A stretch of 64,000 nucleotides of DNA, taken from contig NZ_JOPJ01000004.1 in assembly GCF_002153655.1 (NCBI RefSeq), positions 37,504 to 101,503 of the forward strand. The letters are read 5' to 3'. This document shows, piece after piece, positions 45,694-54,318 of this stretch (the stretch's first letter is position 1; each line of letters begins with the position of its first letter). The position numbers were made by a program, and so were the translations under genes. This DNA comes from Acetobacter okinawensis (GTDB lineage Bacteria > Pseudomonadota > Alphaproteobacteria > Acetobacterales > Acetobacteraceae). The notes beneath the pieces were generated by a model. It made no database searches, had not been told where the DNA came from, and saw nothing but the letters and a program-made list of their open reading frames with translations.

Positions 45694-47067
45694 ATGCCCG
45701 CGAGCGTGATCCCCAATGCGGAGTCCCTGCGCCATTTGCGTGAACACGCCAAGGCGGGAACAGTAAGCTGGCGCCGCAAGCTGATGTACTGGTCCGGTGC
45801 GGCCATGGTGGGTCTGGTGGCTGTGGCCTTTGCCAGACTGGCAGACACAGCAGCCCATGCCCGTACAGCCCTTTTGCACATCAACCCATGGCTTATGCTG
45901 CTGGTCACACCTTCGGGGCTTGCCCTGTCCACCTGGCTGACCCGCACATGGTTCCGCGGGGCACAGGGGAGCGGCATTCCACAAGCCATTGCCTGCATGC
46001 ACCTGCATGACATGACCATTGTGGACAAGGTTCTGGCGCTGCGCATTGCGCTGGCAAAAATATGCCTGACATGCCTTGGCCTGCTCTCTGGCGCATCCAT
46101 CGGGCGTGAAGGCCCGACCGTACAGGTTGGCGCCTCCATCATGCACACGGTCGGCCGACTTGCGGGCCTGACCGATGTGACCAAACAGCGCGCCCTGATA
46201 AAAGCCGGAGGTGCCGCAGGCGTGGCCGCCGCCTTTAACACCCCCCTTGCGGGCATTGTGTTTGGTATTGAGGAACTGGCCCACTCGTTTGAGCAGCGCA
46301 CCAGCGGGACCATGCTGACCTGCGTTGTCATTTCCGGTGTGACCGCCATCGCCCTTGTGGGGAATTACACCTATTTTGGTCACACCTATTCCGCCGTACC
46401 GGTCGGGGCAAGCTGGCTGGCGGTTGTGGTCTGCGGAGTGCTGGGCGGGGTCAGTGGCGGCACGTTCTCCGCTCTGCTGGTGCGCATCTCACGCGGGATT
46501 CCGGGGGCCTTCGGGCAGTTTGTCAGTTTAAGGCCCATCCTGTTCGCAGCCCTGTGCGGGCTGGCACTGGCCATTCTGGGCCTGCTCTCGGGCGGGATGA
46601 CATATGGCACGGGTTACACACAGGCGCGCGACATTATCATGGGGTCGGACCAGTATCCCGTCTCATTCTTTCTGTTCAAGCTGCTGGCTACCCTTGTCTC
46701 CTACTGTTCAGGTATTCCGGGCGGGCTGTTTGCGCCATCGCTCTCCGTTGGGGCTGGCATGGGGGGGTGGATCGCGCATTTTCTGCCCCACACCACGCCG
46801 GGGGCCGTAGTGCTGCTGGGCACCGTAGCCTATTTTGCCGCCGTCACACAGTCCCCCCTGACCGCCACCGTTATTGTGATGGAAATGTGCGATAACCAGC
46901 AGATTACCCTAGCGCTGCTGGCCAGTGCGTTCCTTGCCTTTGGTGTCTCCCGCGCATTGTGCAGCCATGCGCTATACGGCGCGCTGGCGGTACGGTTCCT
47001 GCGTTCGGCCGCCCCCAAACAAAAACCCCAAAAGCTGACAACCGCCACCGACACACATAAAAACTGA
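45694..47067 (+). CDS. ClC-family chloride channel/antiporter
   Basis: 457 residues, ~12-18 helices. Signature sites: GSGIPQAIA, GASIGREGPTVQVGA with the gating Glu, AAFNTPLAGIVFGIEEL, and GGLFAPSLSVGAG. It lacks C-terminal CBS domains, as in bacterial CLC exchangers of the EcClC type. I chose the ATG at 45694 (AAGAGA upstream); a TTG at 45678 is in frame. Same strand as the metal transporters, 112 bp downstream. Role likely chloride/proton exchange in acid resistance, which would suit an acid-producing host; that is inference. Confidence 0.91.
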   Translation: MPASVIPNAESLRHLREHAKAGTVSWRRKLMYWSGAAMVGLVAVAFARLADTAAHARTALLHINPWLMLLVTPSGLALSTWLTRTWFRGAQGSGIPQAIACMHLHDMTIVDKVLALRIALAKICLTCLGLLSGASIGREGPTVQVGASIMHTVGRLAGLTDVTKQRALIKAGGAAGVAAAFNTPLAGIVFGIEELAHSFEQRTSGTMLTCVVISGVTAIALVGNYTYFGHTYSAVPVGASWLAVVVCGVLGGVSGGTFSALLVRISRGIPGAFGQFVSLRPILFAALCGLALAILGLLSGGMTYGTGYTQARDIIMGSDQYPVSFFLFKLLATLVSYCSGIPGGLFAPSLSVGAGMGGWIAHFLPHTTPGAVVLLGTVAYFAAVTQSPLTATVIVMEMCDNQQITLALLASAFLAFGVSRALCSHALYGALAVRFLRSAAPKQKPQKLTTATDTHKN

Positions 47068-47183
47068 GCCTTTTGCAGCATTTATCCCCCATGCCAGTGG
47101 GGGCAAGGTGTGACGTCTCTCTGGTTTCTCACAATCTGGCGTCCTATATGAGAAGCACGATTGTTGAATTGGAGACCGACCTT

Positions 47184-48191
47184 ATGTCTGACGCATCCTT
47201 CGCGCCGGAAAATGCCGCCACAGGCGCGGCCGACACCCGTGTGCCCGTTACGGTGCTGACCGGCTTTTTGGGCGCGGGCAAAACCACCCTGCTCAACCAC
47301 ATCCTGACAGCCGAACACGGACGCAAATATGCCGTGGTCATTAACGAATTTGGCGAACTGGGCGTGGACAACGATCTGGTTGTGGATGCGGATGAAGAAG
47401 TGTTCGAAATGAACAACGGCTGCATCTGCTGCACTGTGCGTGGCGACCTGATCCGTATTCTCAACGGGTTGATGAAGCGCCGTGGCAAGTTTGATGGCAT
47501 TATTGTGGAAACCACAGGCCTTGCCGCCCCTGCCCCCGTGGCCCAGACTTTTTTTGCCGACGAGGAAGTGCGGGCAAAAGCCAAGCTGGACGCGGTGATC
47601 ACGGTTGTAGACGCCTTCAACTTTCTCACCACTCTGGCAGAAAGCCCTGAGGCGCGTGAGCAGGTGGCTTTTGCCGATGTCATTATCCTCAACAAGACCG
47701 ATCTGGTGGATGCAGCCCAGATTGCCCAGATTGAGGAGGGTATTCGCAAGATTAACGCCGCAGCCCCCATCCACCACGCCAAAAAGGGCAATGTACGCCT
47801 GACCGACGTGCTGGACCGTGGCGGGTTTGATCTGGCCCGTGTGCTGGAAAGCACACCGGATTTTCTTGAACACCCCGAACATCACCACGAGGCGGATATC
47901 GCCAGCGTATCACTCAGTGTCAAACAGCCACTGGATGCGGGTCGCTTTCAGGCATGGATCAGCGCGCTGTTGCAGGAAAAAGGGGCAGACATGCTCCGCA
48001 CCAAAGGCATTCTGGACTTTGCAGGCCAGCCCGAACGCTTTGCTTTTCAGGCCGTACACATGATGGCCGATGGCAACGGCATTGGCCCGTGGAAAGATGG
48101 AGAACCGCGCGAGAGCCGGCTGGTCTTTATTGGCCGCAACCTGAACAGGCCGCAGCTCCGCCGTGGACTTGAAAGCTGCATTGCAGCATGA
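47184..48191 (+). CDS. COG0523 GTPase (CobW/ZNG1-type metallochaperone)
   Basis: 335 residues. Walker A in VTVLTGFLGAGKTTLLNHIL, the metal-binding CICC in EMNNGCICCTVRGDL, ETTGLAAPAPV, and the NKTD base-specificity motif in IILNKTDLVD. A His-rich linker EHPEHHHEAD precedes the C-terminal domain ending QAVHMMADG and SRLVFIGRNL. COG0523 proteins deliver Zn, Co or other metals to client enzymes. GGAG lies about 9 bases before the ATG at 47184. The next gene overlaps by ATGA, so production of the WD40 protein is coupled. Metal specificity cannot be seen. Confidence 0.93.
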   Translation: MSDASFAPENAATGAADTRVPVTVLTGFLGAGKTTLLNHILTAEHGRKYAVVINEFGELGVDNDLVVDADEEVFEMNNGCICCTVRGDLIRILNGLMKRRGKFDGIIVETTGLAAPAPVAQTFFADEEVRAKAKLDAVITVVDAFNFLTTLAESPEAREQVAFADVIILNKTDLVDAAQIAQIEEGIRKINAAAPIHHAKKGNVRLTDVLDRGGFDLARVLESTPDFLEHPEHHHEADIASVSLSVKQPLDAGRFQAWISALLQEKGADMLRTKGILDFAGQPERFAFQAVHMMADGNGIGPWKDGEPRESRLVFIGRNLNRPQLRRGLESCIAA

Positions 48192-49249
48192 GCGCGGCAC
48201 AGCAGCCCCTCCTGCGTGGGCTTATTGAAAAGCGCGGGGCACACAAACAGGTCGAGGGCGAAATTACCGCCTGCGTTGCATCGCGCGATTCCAGCCGCTT
48301 TGCCTTTACAACGGGCGAAGGCGATGTGGTGATTGCCCACCGGCATGACCTGAGCGCACCGGACGCATGGGCGACCTATGCCGTGCATGACGGGCCGGTG
48401 CTGGCCCTGTCCCCCGACACACTGGCCGACAGCTTTTTGACCGGCGGGGATGACGGGCGCCTGTGCCGCCTTGACCCGGCGGGGGAAATTGAGGAACTGG
48501 CCAAAACCCGGCGCTGGGTGGAGCATATTACCACCTTTGTGAGCGACAAGAATGCCCTGATTGCTGCCAGCGCGGGCAAAAACGTGGAACTGCGTGATGC
48601 CACGGGGCGCAACGTCATACGCACGTTTGAGCACCCCACCACCGTTGGCGGCATTGCGTTTGACCCCAAGGGCAAGCGGCTTGCCGCATCGCACTACAAT
48701 GGCGTGTCCATGTGGTTCACCCAGTCCAAAGATGGCAGCCCGCGCCTGCTGGAATGGAAGGGTAGCCACCTTGGCGTTGCCATGCACCCAAAGGGGGAGG
48801 CAGTCGTTACCGCCATGCAGGAGAACGACCTGCACGGCTGGCGGCTGGCAGACGGGCACAACATCCGCATGAGCGGCTACCCGACCAAAGTGCACTCCAT
48901 GGCTTTTTCCTCGACCGGCAAATGGCTGGCAACCAGCGGTGCGGATGTGGTGGTCATGTGGCCGTTTTTTGATGGCGGGCCCATGGGTAAGCCGCCAGCC
49001 GAACTGCCCGGTGCAGGGGGTGCGCTATGCACCCGCGTTGCCTTCCACCCCTCGCAGGAAGTTGTGGCCGCAGGCTTTGCCAATGGCACTGTTGTGATGA
49101 TGGAGCCCGCGACCCAGCGCGTTCTTCCTGTATCATTGGGGCAGGCTGGCGCGGTCACGGCTCTGGCTTACAGCCCCGATGGCTGCACGCTGGGTTTTGG
49201 CACCGAAGACGGCGTGATCGGGCTGCTGGATCTGGCGAGCGCCACCTAA
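48188..49249 (+). CDS. WD40-repeat protein coupled to the COG0523 GTPase
   Basis: 353 residues, soluble, no signal peptide. At least six degenerate WD units are visible through LTGGDDGRLCRLDPAG, AASAGKNVELRDATG, GGIAFDPKGKRLAASHYNGVSMWF, AMHPKGEAVVTAMQENDLHGWRL, MAFSSTGKWLATSGADVVVMWPF and ALAYSPDGCTLGFGTEDGVIGLLDL, compatible with a seven-bladed propeller. The ATG overlaps the GTPase stop (ATGA). WD40 genes next to COG0523 GTPases recur in alphaproteobacteria, so the propeller is a likely scaffold for metal delivery. The client is unknown. Confidence 0.85.
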   Translation: MSAAQQPLLRGLIEKRGAHKQVEGEITACVASRDSSRFAFTTGEGDVVIAHRHDLSAPDAWATYAVHDGPVLALSPDTLADSFLTGGDDGRLCRLDPAGEIEELAKTRRWVEHITTFVSDKNALIAASAGKNVELRDATGRNVIRTFEHPTTVGGIAFDPKGKRLAASHYNGVSMWFTQSKDGSPRLLEWKGSHLGVAMHPKGEAVVTAMQENDLHGWRLADGHNIRMSGYPTKVHSMAFSSTGKWLATSGADVVVMWPFFDGGPMGKPPAELPGAGGALCTRVAFHPSQEVVAAGFANGTVVMMEPATQRVLPVSLGQAGAVTALAYSPDGCTLGFGTEDGVIGLLDLASAT

Positions 49250-49372
49250 GCGGCCGCAAAGCCCTTACACCCCGCCATGGCCACTTTGCACCGTGGCGGG
49301 GCCTTCTACGCGGATAGTAAAACAGTGCTCCGCCTTGGGCCAAAAGGGCAGGAGACAAAGGACAGGAATGAT

Positions 49373-50656
49373 ATGACGAACAGGTTCCGGCTCGTGATTA
49401 TTGGTGGAGGTGTTGCCGGTCTGGCCCTGGCAACCCGTCTGGGCAACACACTCGGCCGCTCGGGCAAGCTGGAAATCACGCTTGTGGACAAAGGGTTCAG
49501 CCATGTGTGGAAACCCATGCTCCACTGCTTTGCCGCAGGAACCGCCCGGAACGAAAACGACCGGATTACGTTTGTCTCCCACGCCGCTGCCCATGGTTTT
49601 CGCTTCTGTTATGGAGAGGTGGCACAGCTGGACCGGGCAAACCGGCGCATTACCCTTGCCCCGCTCATGGAAGAGAACAACCAGCTCCTGCTGGAAGAAC
49701 GGCATCTGGATTATGACGCCGTCGTCTTTGCCATTGGCAGCCGCGCCAACGACTTTGGCACACCCGGCGTTGTGGAACACTGCATGTTCCTCGACAACGT
49801 AGTGGAAGCCAATAATTTTAACGAACGCTTCCGCCACGCCATTATTCAGGCCTATGGACGCGGCACACCTGTAGATATTGCCATTGTGGGCGGGGGCGCA
49901 ACCGGCGTGCAGCTTGCCGCAGAACTGCACAAGGCGCTCGATATTGGCGCGCTGTATAATTTTACACCTGTTACACCCGAAATGCGCGTAACCCTGCTTG
50001 AAGCAGGACCGCGTATTCTACCCGCCTTCCCTCAAGCCGTCTCTGACGCAGCGCAGAAACAGCTTGAAGCCCTGAAGATTGATGTCCGCACCAACACCAT
50101 GGTCAGCGGTGCAGACCAGACGGGCTTTATTCTCAAAGATGGCAGCCGCGTGAACGCGCAGTTCCGTGTGTGGGCGGCGGGCGTTAAAGCACCCGATGTC
50201 ACGCGGGACATGGACGGGCTGGAATACCAGCGTGGCGGGCAGCTTACCGTGCAGACCAACCTGCAAAGCACGGTGGATGACCATATTTTTGCACTGGGGG
50301 ACTGCTCCTTTGTCAAGGATGCGCCTGTTGCCCCCACTGCGCAGGTTGCGCGCCAGCAGGCCCACCATCTGGCCCGCTACCTGCCGGGTTATATCTTCAA
50401 CAACAAACCCGTGCCTGACTTCCGCTTCCGTAACCGCGGGGCCATTGTTGCCCTTGGTGATTATAATGGCTGGGGGGCATTTGCGGACGGCAAAACCTTT
50501 GGCGGCGGTTTTTTAAACGGGCTGAGTGCCCGCCTTGGCCACATGGCTCTTTATCGCCAGCACCAGTTTGAGCTGTATGGCCCATTCCGTGGTGCCATCG
50601 CCTGCTTTACCGACTGGCTGGCGGGCTTTGTGCGCCCCCCCGTACGCATGGACTGA
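49373..50656 (+). CDS. ndh: Type II NADH:quinone oxidoreductase
   Basis: 427 residues, peripheral inner-membrane flavoprotein that feeds electrons from NADH to ubiquinone without pumping. The FAD site is VIIGGGVAGLALATRLG, the NADH site IAIVGGGATGVQLAAEL, and the second FAD motif is HIFALGDCSF. The segment RQQAHHLARYL followed by FRNRGAIVALGDYNGWG and an amphipathic C-terminus matches NDH-2. The start is ATG 49373 with AGGA seven bases upstream; the frame runs to 49277. NDH-2 is central to oxidative fermentation in acetic acid bacteria. Confidence 0.92.
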   Translation: MTNRFRLVIIGGGVAGLALATRLGNTLGRSGKLEITLVDKGFSHVWKPMLHCFAAGTARNENDRITFVSHAAAHGFRFCYGEVAQLDRANRRITLAPLMEENNQLLLEERHLDYDAVVFAIGSRANDFGTPGVVEHCMFLDNVVEANNFNERFRHAIIQAYGRGTPVDIAIVGGGATGVQLAAELHKALDIGALYNFTPVTPEMRVTLLEAGPRILPAFPQAVSDAAQKQLEALKIDVRTNTMVSGADQTGFILKDGSRVNAQFRVWAAGVKAPDVTRDMDGLEYQRGGQLTVQTNLQSTVDDHIFALGDCSFVKDAPVAPTAQVARQQAHHLARYLPGYIFNNKPVPDFRFRNRGAIVALGDYNGWGAFADGKTFGGGFLNGLSARLGHMALYRQHQFELYGPFRGAIACFTDWLAGFVRPPVRMD

Positions 50657-50721
50657 TCCACTCCCTGCCCGCCTTGTGCAAAACGGCAGGGTTCTTGATT
50701 ACAACCGGGCCAGCCCCCTGC

Positions 50722-51543
50722 TCAGGCGTGGTCACACGCCTGCAAAAATGCCCTGACCATGGCATTGACCTCACCCGCACGCTCAATGTGGGGCAGATGG
50801 CCTGTGCGGGGCAAAACATGGCAGGGTCGCTGCTCAGGTAACCCCTGTGCCTGTGTGACCGGCAGAACCCGGTCATCCGCCCCCCAGATAATCTGGGCTG
50901 GGCATGGCAGGTTTTGCAACAGCGGACGCAGGTCATTCGCCTGCTCCGCGTTGGGAAAACAGGCCCCCGCAATGGCCCGCAAGGCCTCCCGCGCACCGGG
51001 GGCCGCACGGGACTGCACCAGAAACTCCGCAACCTTGCGCCCGATCAGCCGTGGGTCATAGACCGCCATGCCCATGGCCGCCGCCATGCCCGCCACGGTG
51101 TGTGCCTCCACAAAGCCGGTAATGAACGCTTTATTCACATACCGCCCCAGCCCTGCTGGCGCCAGCAGGGACAGGCTGGCAACCCGTGCCGGATTTAAGC
51201 CACATAGGGACAGGGCAATACCACCGCCCAGAGAATGCCCCAGCACATGGGCCTGTTGCACCCCCATGCACGCCAGCACGTGCTCTGCTACCTGCGTCAG
51301 GCGCGCCAGTGTGGGGACCTCCTCCAACGCGGAGGACTGACCGTGCCCGGGCAGGTCAAAAGCTATAACCCTCCGGTTGGTGGCCTGTGCCTGCTGGGTC
51401 AGTTGCCAGTTACGCACACTGCCACCAAAACCGTGCACCAGCAGCAGGGGTAAGCCCGCCCCGCCCCCTATCTGGCGGACATGCACAGCCTGCCCTGCCG
51501 AGCGCAGCATAAAGGTCTGGGGCTGTAGGTTGTGTTCCGTCAT
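50722..51543 (-). CDS. Alpha/beta-fold hydrolase (AcoC-like)
   Basis: 273 residues. LLLVHGFGGSVRNWQLTQQA (oxyanion), AFDLPGHGQSSA, nucleophile Ser in HVLGHSLGGGIALSL, then Asp in IIWGADDRVLPV and His in LPRTGHLPHIERA. The segment order and the long insertion SLLAPAGLGRYVNKAFITGFVEA match the hydrolase domain found at the end of acetoin dehydrogenase E2 components and in free-standing relatives. No lipoyl domain is fused. Frame opens at 51570; ATG at 51543 is preferred. Convergent with ndh. Substrate unknown. Confidence 0.8.
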   Translation of the reverse strand: MTEHNLQPQTFMLRSAGQAVHVRQIGGGAGLPLLLVHGFGGSVRNWQLTQQAQATNRRVIAFDLPGHGQSSALEEVPTLARLTQVAEHVLACMGVQQAHVLGHSLGGGIALSLCGLNPARVASLSLLAPAGLGRYVNKAFITGFVEAHTVAGMAAAMGMAVYDPRLIGRKVAEFLVQSRAAPGAREALRAIAGACFPNAEQANDLRPLLQNLPCPAQIIWGADDRVLPVTQAQGLPEQRPCHVLPRTGHLPHIERAGEVNAMVRAFLQACDHA

Positions 51544-51606
51544 AGGCACATCATGCCCTGTTTGCACCACAGGAGCCAGATTGGGGCTTACACACCACGC
51601 CTGCGC

Positions 51607-53901
51607 TTAAAAATGGCAGGCAATACGGCCACCAATAAAGCGCGGCTCCCCGGGGATGTAAAAATAGGTTGTGGTGGCCATGCCCCCGCTCTCGGCATAA
51701 CGCCGGTCCAGAATATTGCGGGCATAAGCCGTAATATCCCACAACTGAGAGGGAGAATGCAGGGTAACATGCGCACCAAGCAGAAAATACGGTGGAAGGC
51801 GGTAAAAGCCCGTGCCCCCCACAGTAATGGCCTGACTGCCCCTGTACTGCCAGTCCGGCCCCATATCCAGCCTGTAACCCGCTGGCAGGGGCTGGCGCCA
51901 CGTGGCGCTGCCGTTCAGTGTCAGTTTGGGGGAGCCGTTATCAACCCCGTTAAAGTTGCGCTCTATGGCTTTCCATTGATTGGTGGCTTTATGGTACGCA
52001 TTGGTTGCGGCCCGGTCCACATTGGGAAAATCCTGAAAATTCCCACGTTGCCAGCCAATGTTCTGTAGCACAAACAGATGCCCGAACGGATGGGCCTCGA
52101 GTGTCCCCTCAAACCCCCAGCTCTCGGATTTGGGGGCATTGGTAATTTCGCTCAGCGGCCCATAATTGGGAATAAGCACGGTCCCCACAACCTGCTGGTT
52201 ATGAAAATCGTTGTAAAATGCTGCGGCATTAAGCCGCAACCGCCCCGGAACCGGGTCTGATTTAAGGCCGAGTTCGTAGGTCAGAACCGTTTCGGGCTTG
52301 AAGGGGTCAAGCTGTGCCTGCACCTGCGTATTATTGGCCGTGAACCCTCCGGGCTTAAAACCCTTGCTCATTTTATAATACAACAAAGCCTGAGGTAGGA
52401 ACTGCCACGAAACCCCAACCTGGCCCGCAAACTGGTTGGCCGCCGTGCTCTCGGGCATAAAATTCTGGGTTTTTCCGCCAAATATCTGCGACGTCAGCCC
52501 GGTAATGCCGCGATCATCCAGTTCATGCAAAAGACCAGCCCACAGTGTTACATTGTGCGGCAGCTTGTAACTGACATTCCCGAATTCGGAGACACTCTCC
52601 TGATTCATGCCAAAGCTGGTAGCCATCATGTAACCACGGGCGGTGTAATCCGTGTAGTCAAAGAAAAACCGCTGGTTCATGCGGCTGCGCTGGTAATAGG
52701 CCCCGACAACCCAGTTCAGCCGCCCATGCAGGGCCGCACCATTCAAGCGCGCTTCCTGCGTAAACACATTGGCATCTATGGTCCGGTAGGTATCGGCCTG
52801 AGAGAGGGCTGTTCCATCCTGATCGGTATATTCGCCCTGCCGTTCAGTCTCGAACGCGCTGATGGCTGTAAAGGCGGCGGGGCCAAAATCGTGGATGATC
52901 CTGAGGTCCGCCCCCCAGTACTGGTTATGCTCGCTGGGTTTAAGCCCCGCACCACGCCCGACAAGGTTTGCAAACTCGGGGCGTGCAGACCACGTAGCCT
53001 GCCGGCCCATGCCGTAACCGGGCAAGGGCTGGGTGCCAATCAGCCTGTCCACCGGCACGGCGGTGACAACCTGACTGTTATCTTGCACAAAATGACCGCC
53101 AAGCTGGATGGTGGTGCGGTCATTGGGTTGCCAGCGTAGTTTGCCGCGCAGCGCCCACAGGTCCGCATCCCCCAGATGTGCGCTGTTGCTCGGGTTATAC
53201 TGCCACCCACCCCCCTGCCGGGTCTGCCCGGCCAGCCGGAAGCTCCACCCCTTGGCCAAAGGCCCGGACACATACGCCTCGCTCCGGCTGCGGGCGTAGG
53301 AGGCAATGTCTTCCATCCCGCCATAATGCCATGTGGTGGTCGGGTCGTTTGAGCGCAAACGCACCTCCCCCCCTGTGGTGGACTGGCCATGTTTGGTACC
53401 AACCGGCCCCGGCTCCACCTCGGCTTCCGCCAGATCAAACATCAGACCATTGCTCATGGCCGGGTAGGCGTAGGCCACATCGTCCATATAGGTCAGCACG
53501 GGGGGCATGTTGTTCTGCGTAAAATCGTTAAACCCGGCCCCTCGCAGATAAAAATTGCTCGAAGCCGTGCCATTGATGCTCTGCATGGTCAAATTGGGCG
53601 CAACATGCTCCAGCCCCCGCAGGGTTGTTACGTCCCGCTCACGCAGCAGGTCTGCACTCAGCCGTGTTGTGGCGTCGGGGTCATGCTGGGCCAAGGGGAA
53701 AGCAAAGTCAGACCTGCGCGCCCCTACGTCCACCTCGGTCACGCCCCGGGCCACGGCTGGTGCGGGTTTTGCCGGGGGCTGCGCGCCCACTGCCACGGGG
53801 TGGGTGGGCCGGCCTGCCGGGGTAGTCCGGGTCTGTGTGGCAGCCTGTGCTTGCGCGGCACCCGCAAGAGCCAGCGGTGTCAGGCTGAGACAACAGAGCA
53901 T
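51607..53901 (-). CDS. TonB-dependent outer-membrane receptor
   Basis: About 764 residues. The leader LCCLSLTPLALAGAAQAQA at the chosen ATG (53901) reads as a signal peptide but lacks positive residues; an upstream GTG (53994) or ATG (54054) would add KEGLKRW ahead of it, so the start is open. A plug follows: LRGLEHVAPNLTMQSINGTASSNFYLRGAGF, TYMDDVAYAYPAM and EVEPGPVGTKHGQSTTGGEVRL. Then come some 22 barrel strands, with YKMSKGFKPGGFTANN, TYELGLKSD and the final ARNILDRRYAESGG to CHF. No N-terminal signalling (STN) domain. It resembles iron-complex or cobalamin receptors of the FecA/BtuB/CirA class; ligand unknown. Confidence 0.87.
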   Translation of the reverse strand: MLCCLSLTPLALAGAAQAQAATQTRTTPAGRPTHPVAVGAQPPAKPAPAVARGVTEVDVGARRSDFAFPLAQHDPDATTRLSADLLRERDVTTLRGLEHVAPNLTMQSINGTASSNFYLRGAGFNDFTQNNMPPVLTYMDDVAYAYPAMSNGLMFDLAEAEVEPGPVGTKHGQSTTGGEVRLRSNDPTTTWHYGGMEDIASYARSRSEAYVSGPLAKGWSFRLAGQTRQGGGWQYNPSNSAHLGDADLWALRGKLRWQPNDRTTIQLGGHFVQDNSQVVTAVPVDRLIGTQPLPGYGMGRQATWSARPEFANLVGRGAGLKPSEHNQYWGADLRIIHDFGPAAFTAISAFETERQGEYTDQDGTALSQADTYRTIDANVFTQEARLNGAALHGRLNWVVGAYYQRSRMNQRFFFDYTDYTARGYMMATSFGMNQESVSEFGNVSYKLPHNVTLWAGLLHELDDRGITGLTSQIFGGKTQNFMPESTAANQFAGQVGVSWQFLPQALLYYKMSKGFKPGGFTANNTQVQAQLDPFKPETVLTYELGLKSDPVPGRLRLNAAAFYNDFHNQQVVGTVLIPNYGPLSEITNAPKSESWGFEGTLEAHPFGHLFVLQNIGWQRGNFQDFPNVDRAATNAYHKATNQWKAIERNFNGVDNGSPKLTLNGSATWRQPLPAGYRLDMGPDWQYRGSQAITVGGTGFYRLPPYFLLGAHVTLHSPSQLWDITAYARNILDRRYAESGGMATTTYFYIPGEPRFIGGRIACHF

Positions 53902-54176
53902 AAGCTGCCAGCGTTTAAGCCCCTCTTTGGAGGAATGTGTGACCAGAGGAAGGCCATGTCCTTGCTGCCGGAAAATAATCTGTTCCTCCACCACCCATGC
54001 GCCATCACCACCACGGCACCAGCCATGCTCCCCCCACAGGGCAGGCTCTCTCATGACGGAAACCGCCCCCTGTGTGCAAGGCTGTTCAGCCAAATCCGTC
54101 CTATTTTTAACAGTGGGCGAGAGCATACATGCCCATACCAGCACCCGTGCCGCCCTGTCGGATGTGCTGTATTTTT

Positions 54177-54210
54177 AAAAAAAACCTGCCCAGCATAGAG
54201 GGTAGGCAGG
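54177..54210 (-). terminator. Minus-strand terminator in the receptor leader
   Basis: On the minus strand CCTGCC, 14-base loop, GGCAGG followed by eight T (54184 down to 54177). It lies about 275 bp upstream of the receptor ATG at 53901 and near the start of any transcript from that side, so it either ends a short RNA or works as an attenuator. Confidence 0.65.
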
Positions 54211-54278
54211 CATGACCAAGCTGGCTAAGGTAATGGCTCACCTTGTGTTTTGTTCAAAAACACGGCCAGCAATCCGTA

Positions 54279-54298
54279 GTGTTGCCAACACATATAAT
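54279..54298 (+). promoter_or_regulatory. Operator-like palindrome and -10 element of the M13 peptidase gene
   Basis: GTGTTG-C-CAACAC (54279-54291) is a perfect 13-bp palindrome that abuts TATAAT at 54293-54298. A start around 54305 would leave a leader of about 14 bases with CGGAG just before the GTG start. No good -35 is seen at 17 bp, so an activator or repressor probably matters. Confidence 0.5.
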
Positions 54299-54318
54299 AA
54301 AGAAACCGGAGCTCCCCT

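Larger units (their letters stand above)
53902..54318. other. Leader region between TonB receptor and M13 peptidase
   Basis: 417 bp. It holds the receptor's long leader (with in-frame extension to 54144), a minus-strand terminator hairpin at 54177-54210, and the peptidase promoter with its 13-bp palindrome. I looked for cobalamin-riboswitch features and saw none clearly. Confidence 0.45.

Noticed and set aside
53902..54318. A cobalamin riboswitch upstream of the TonB receptor
   Set aside because: I could not find the conserved B12-box core by eye. The terminator there is real but unexplained.
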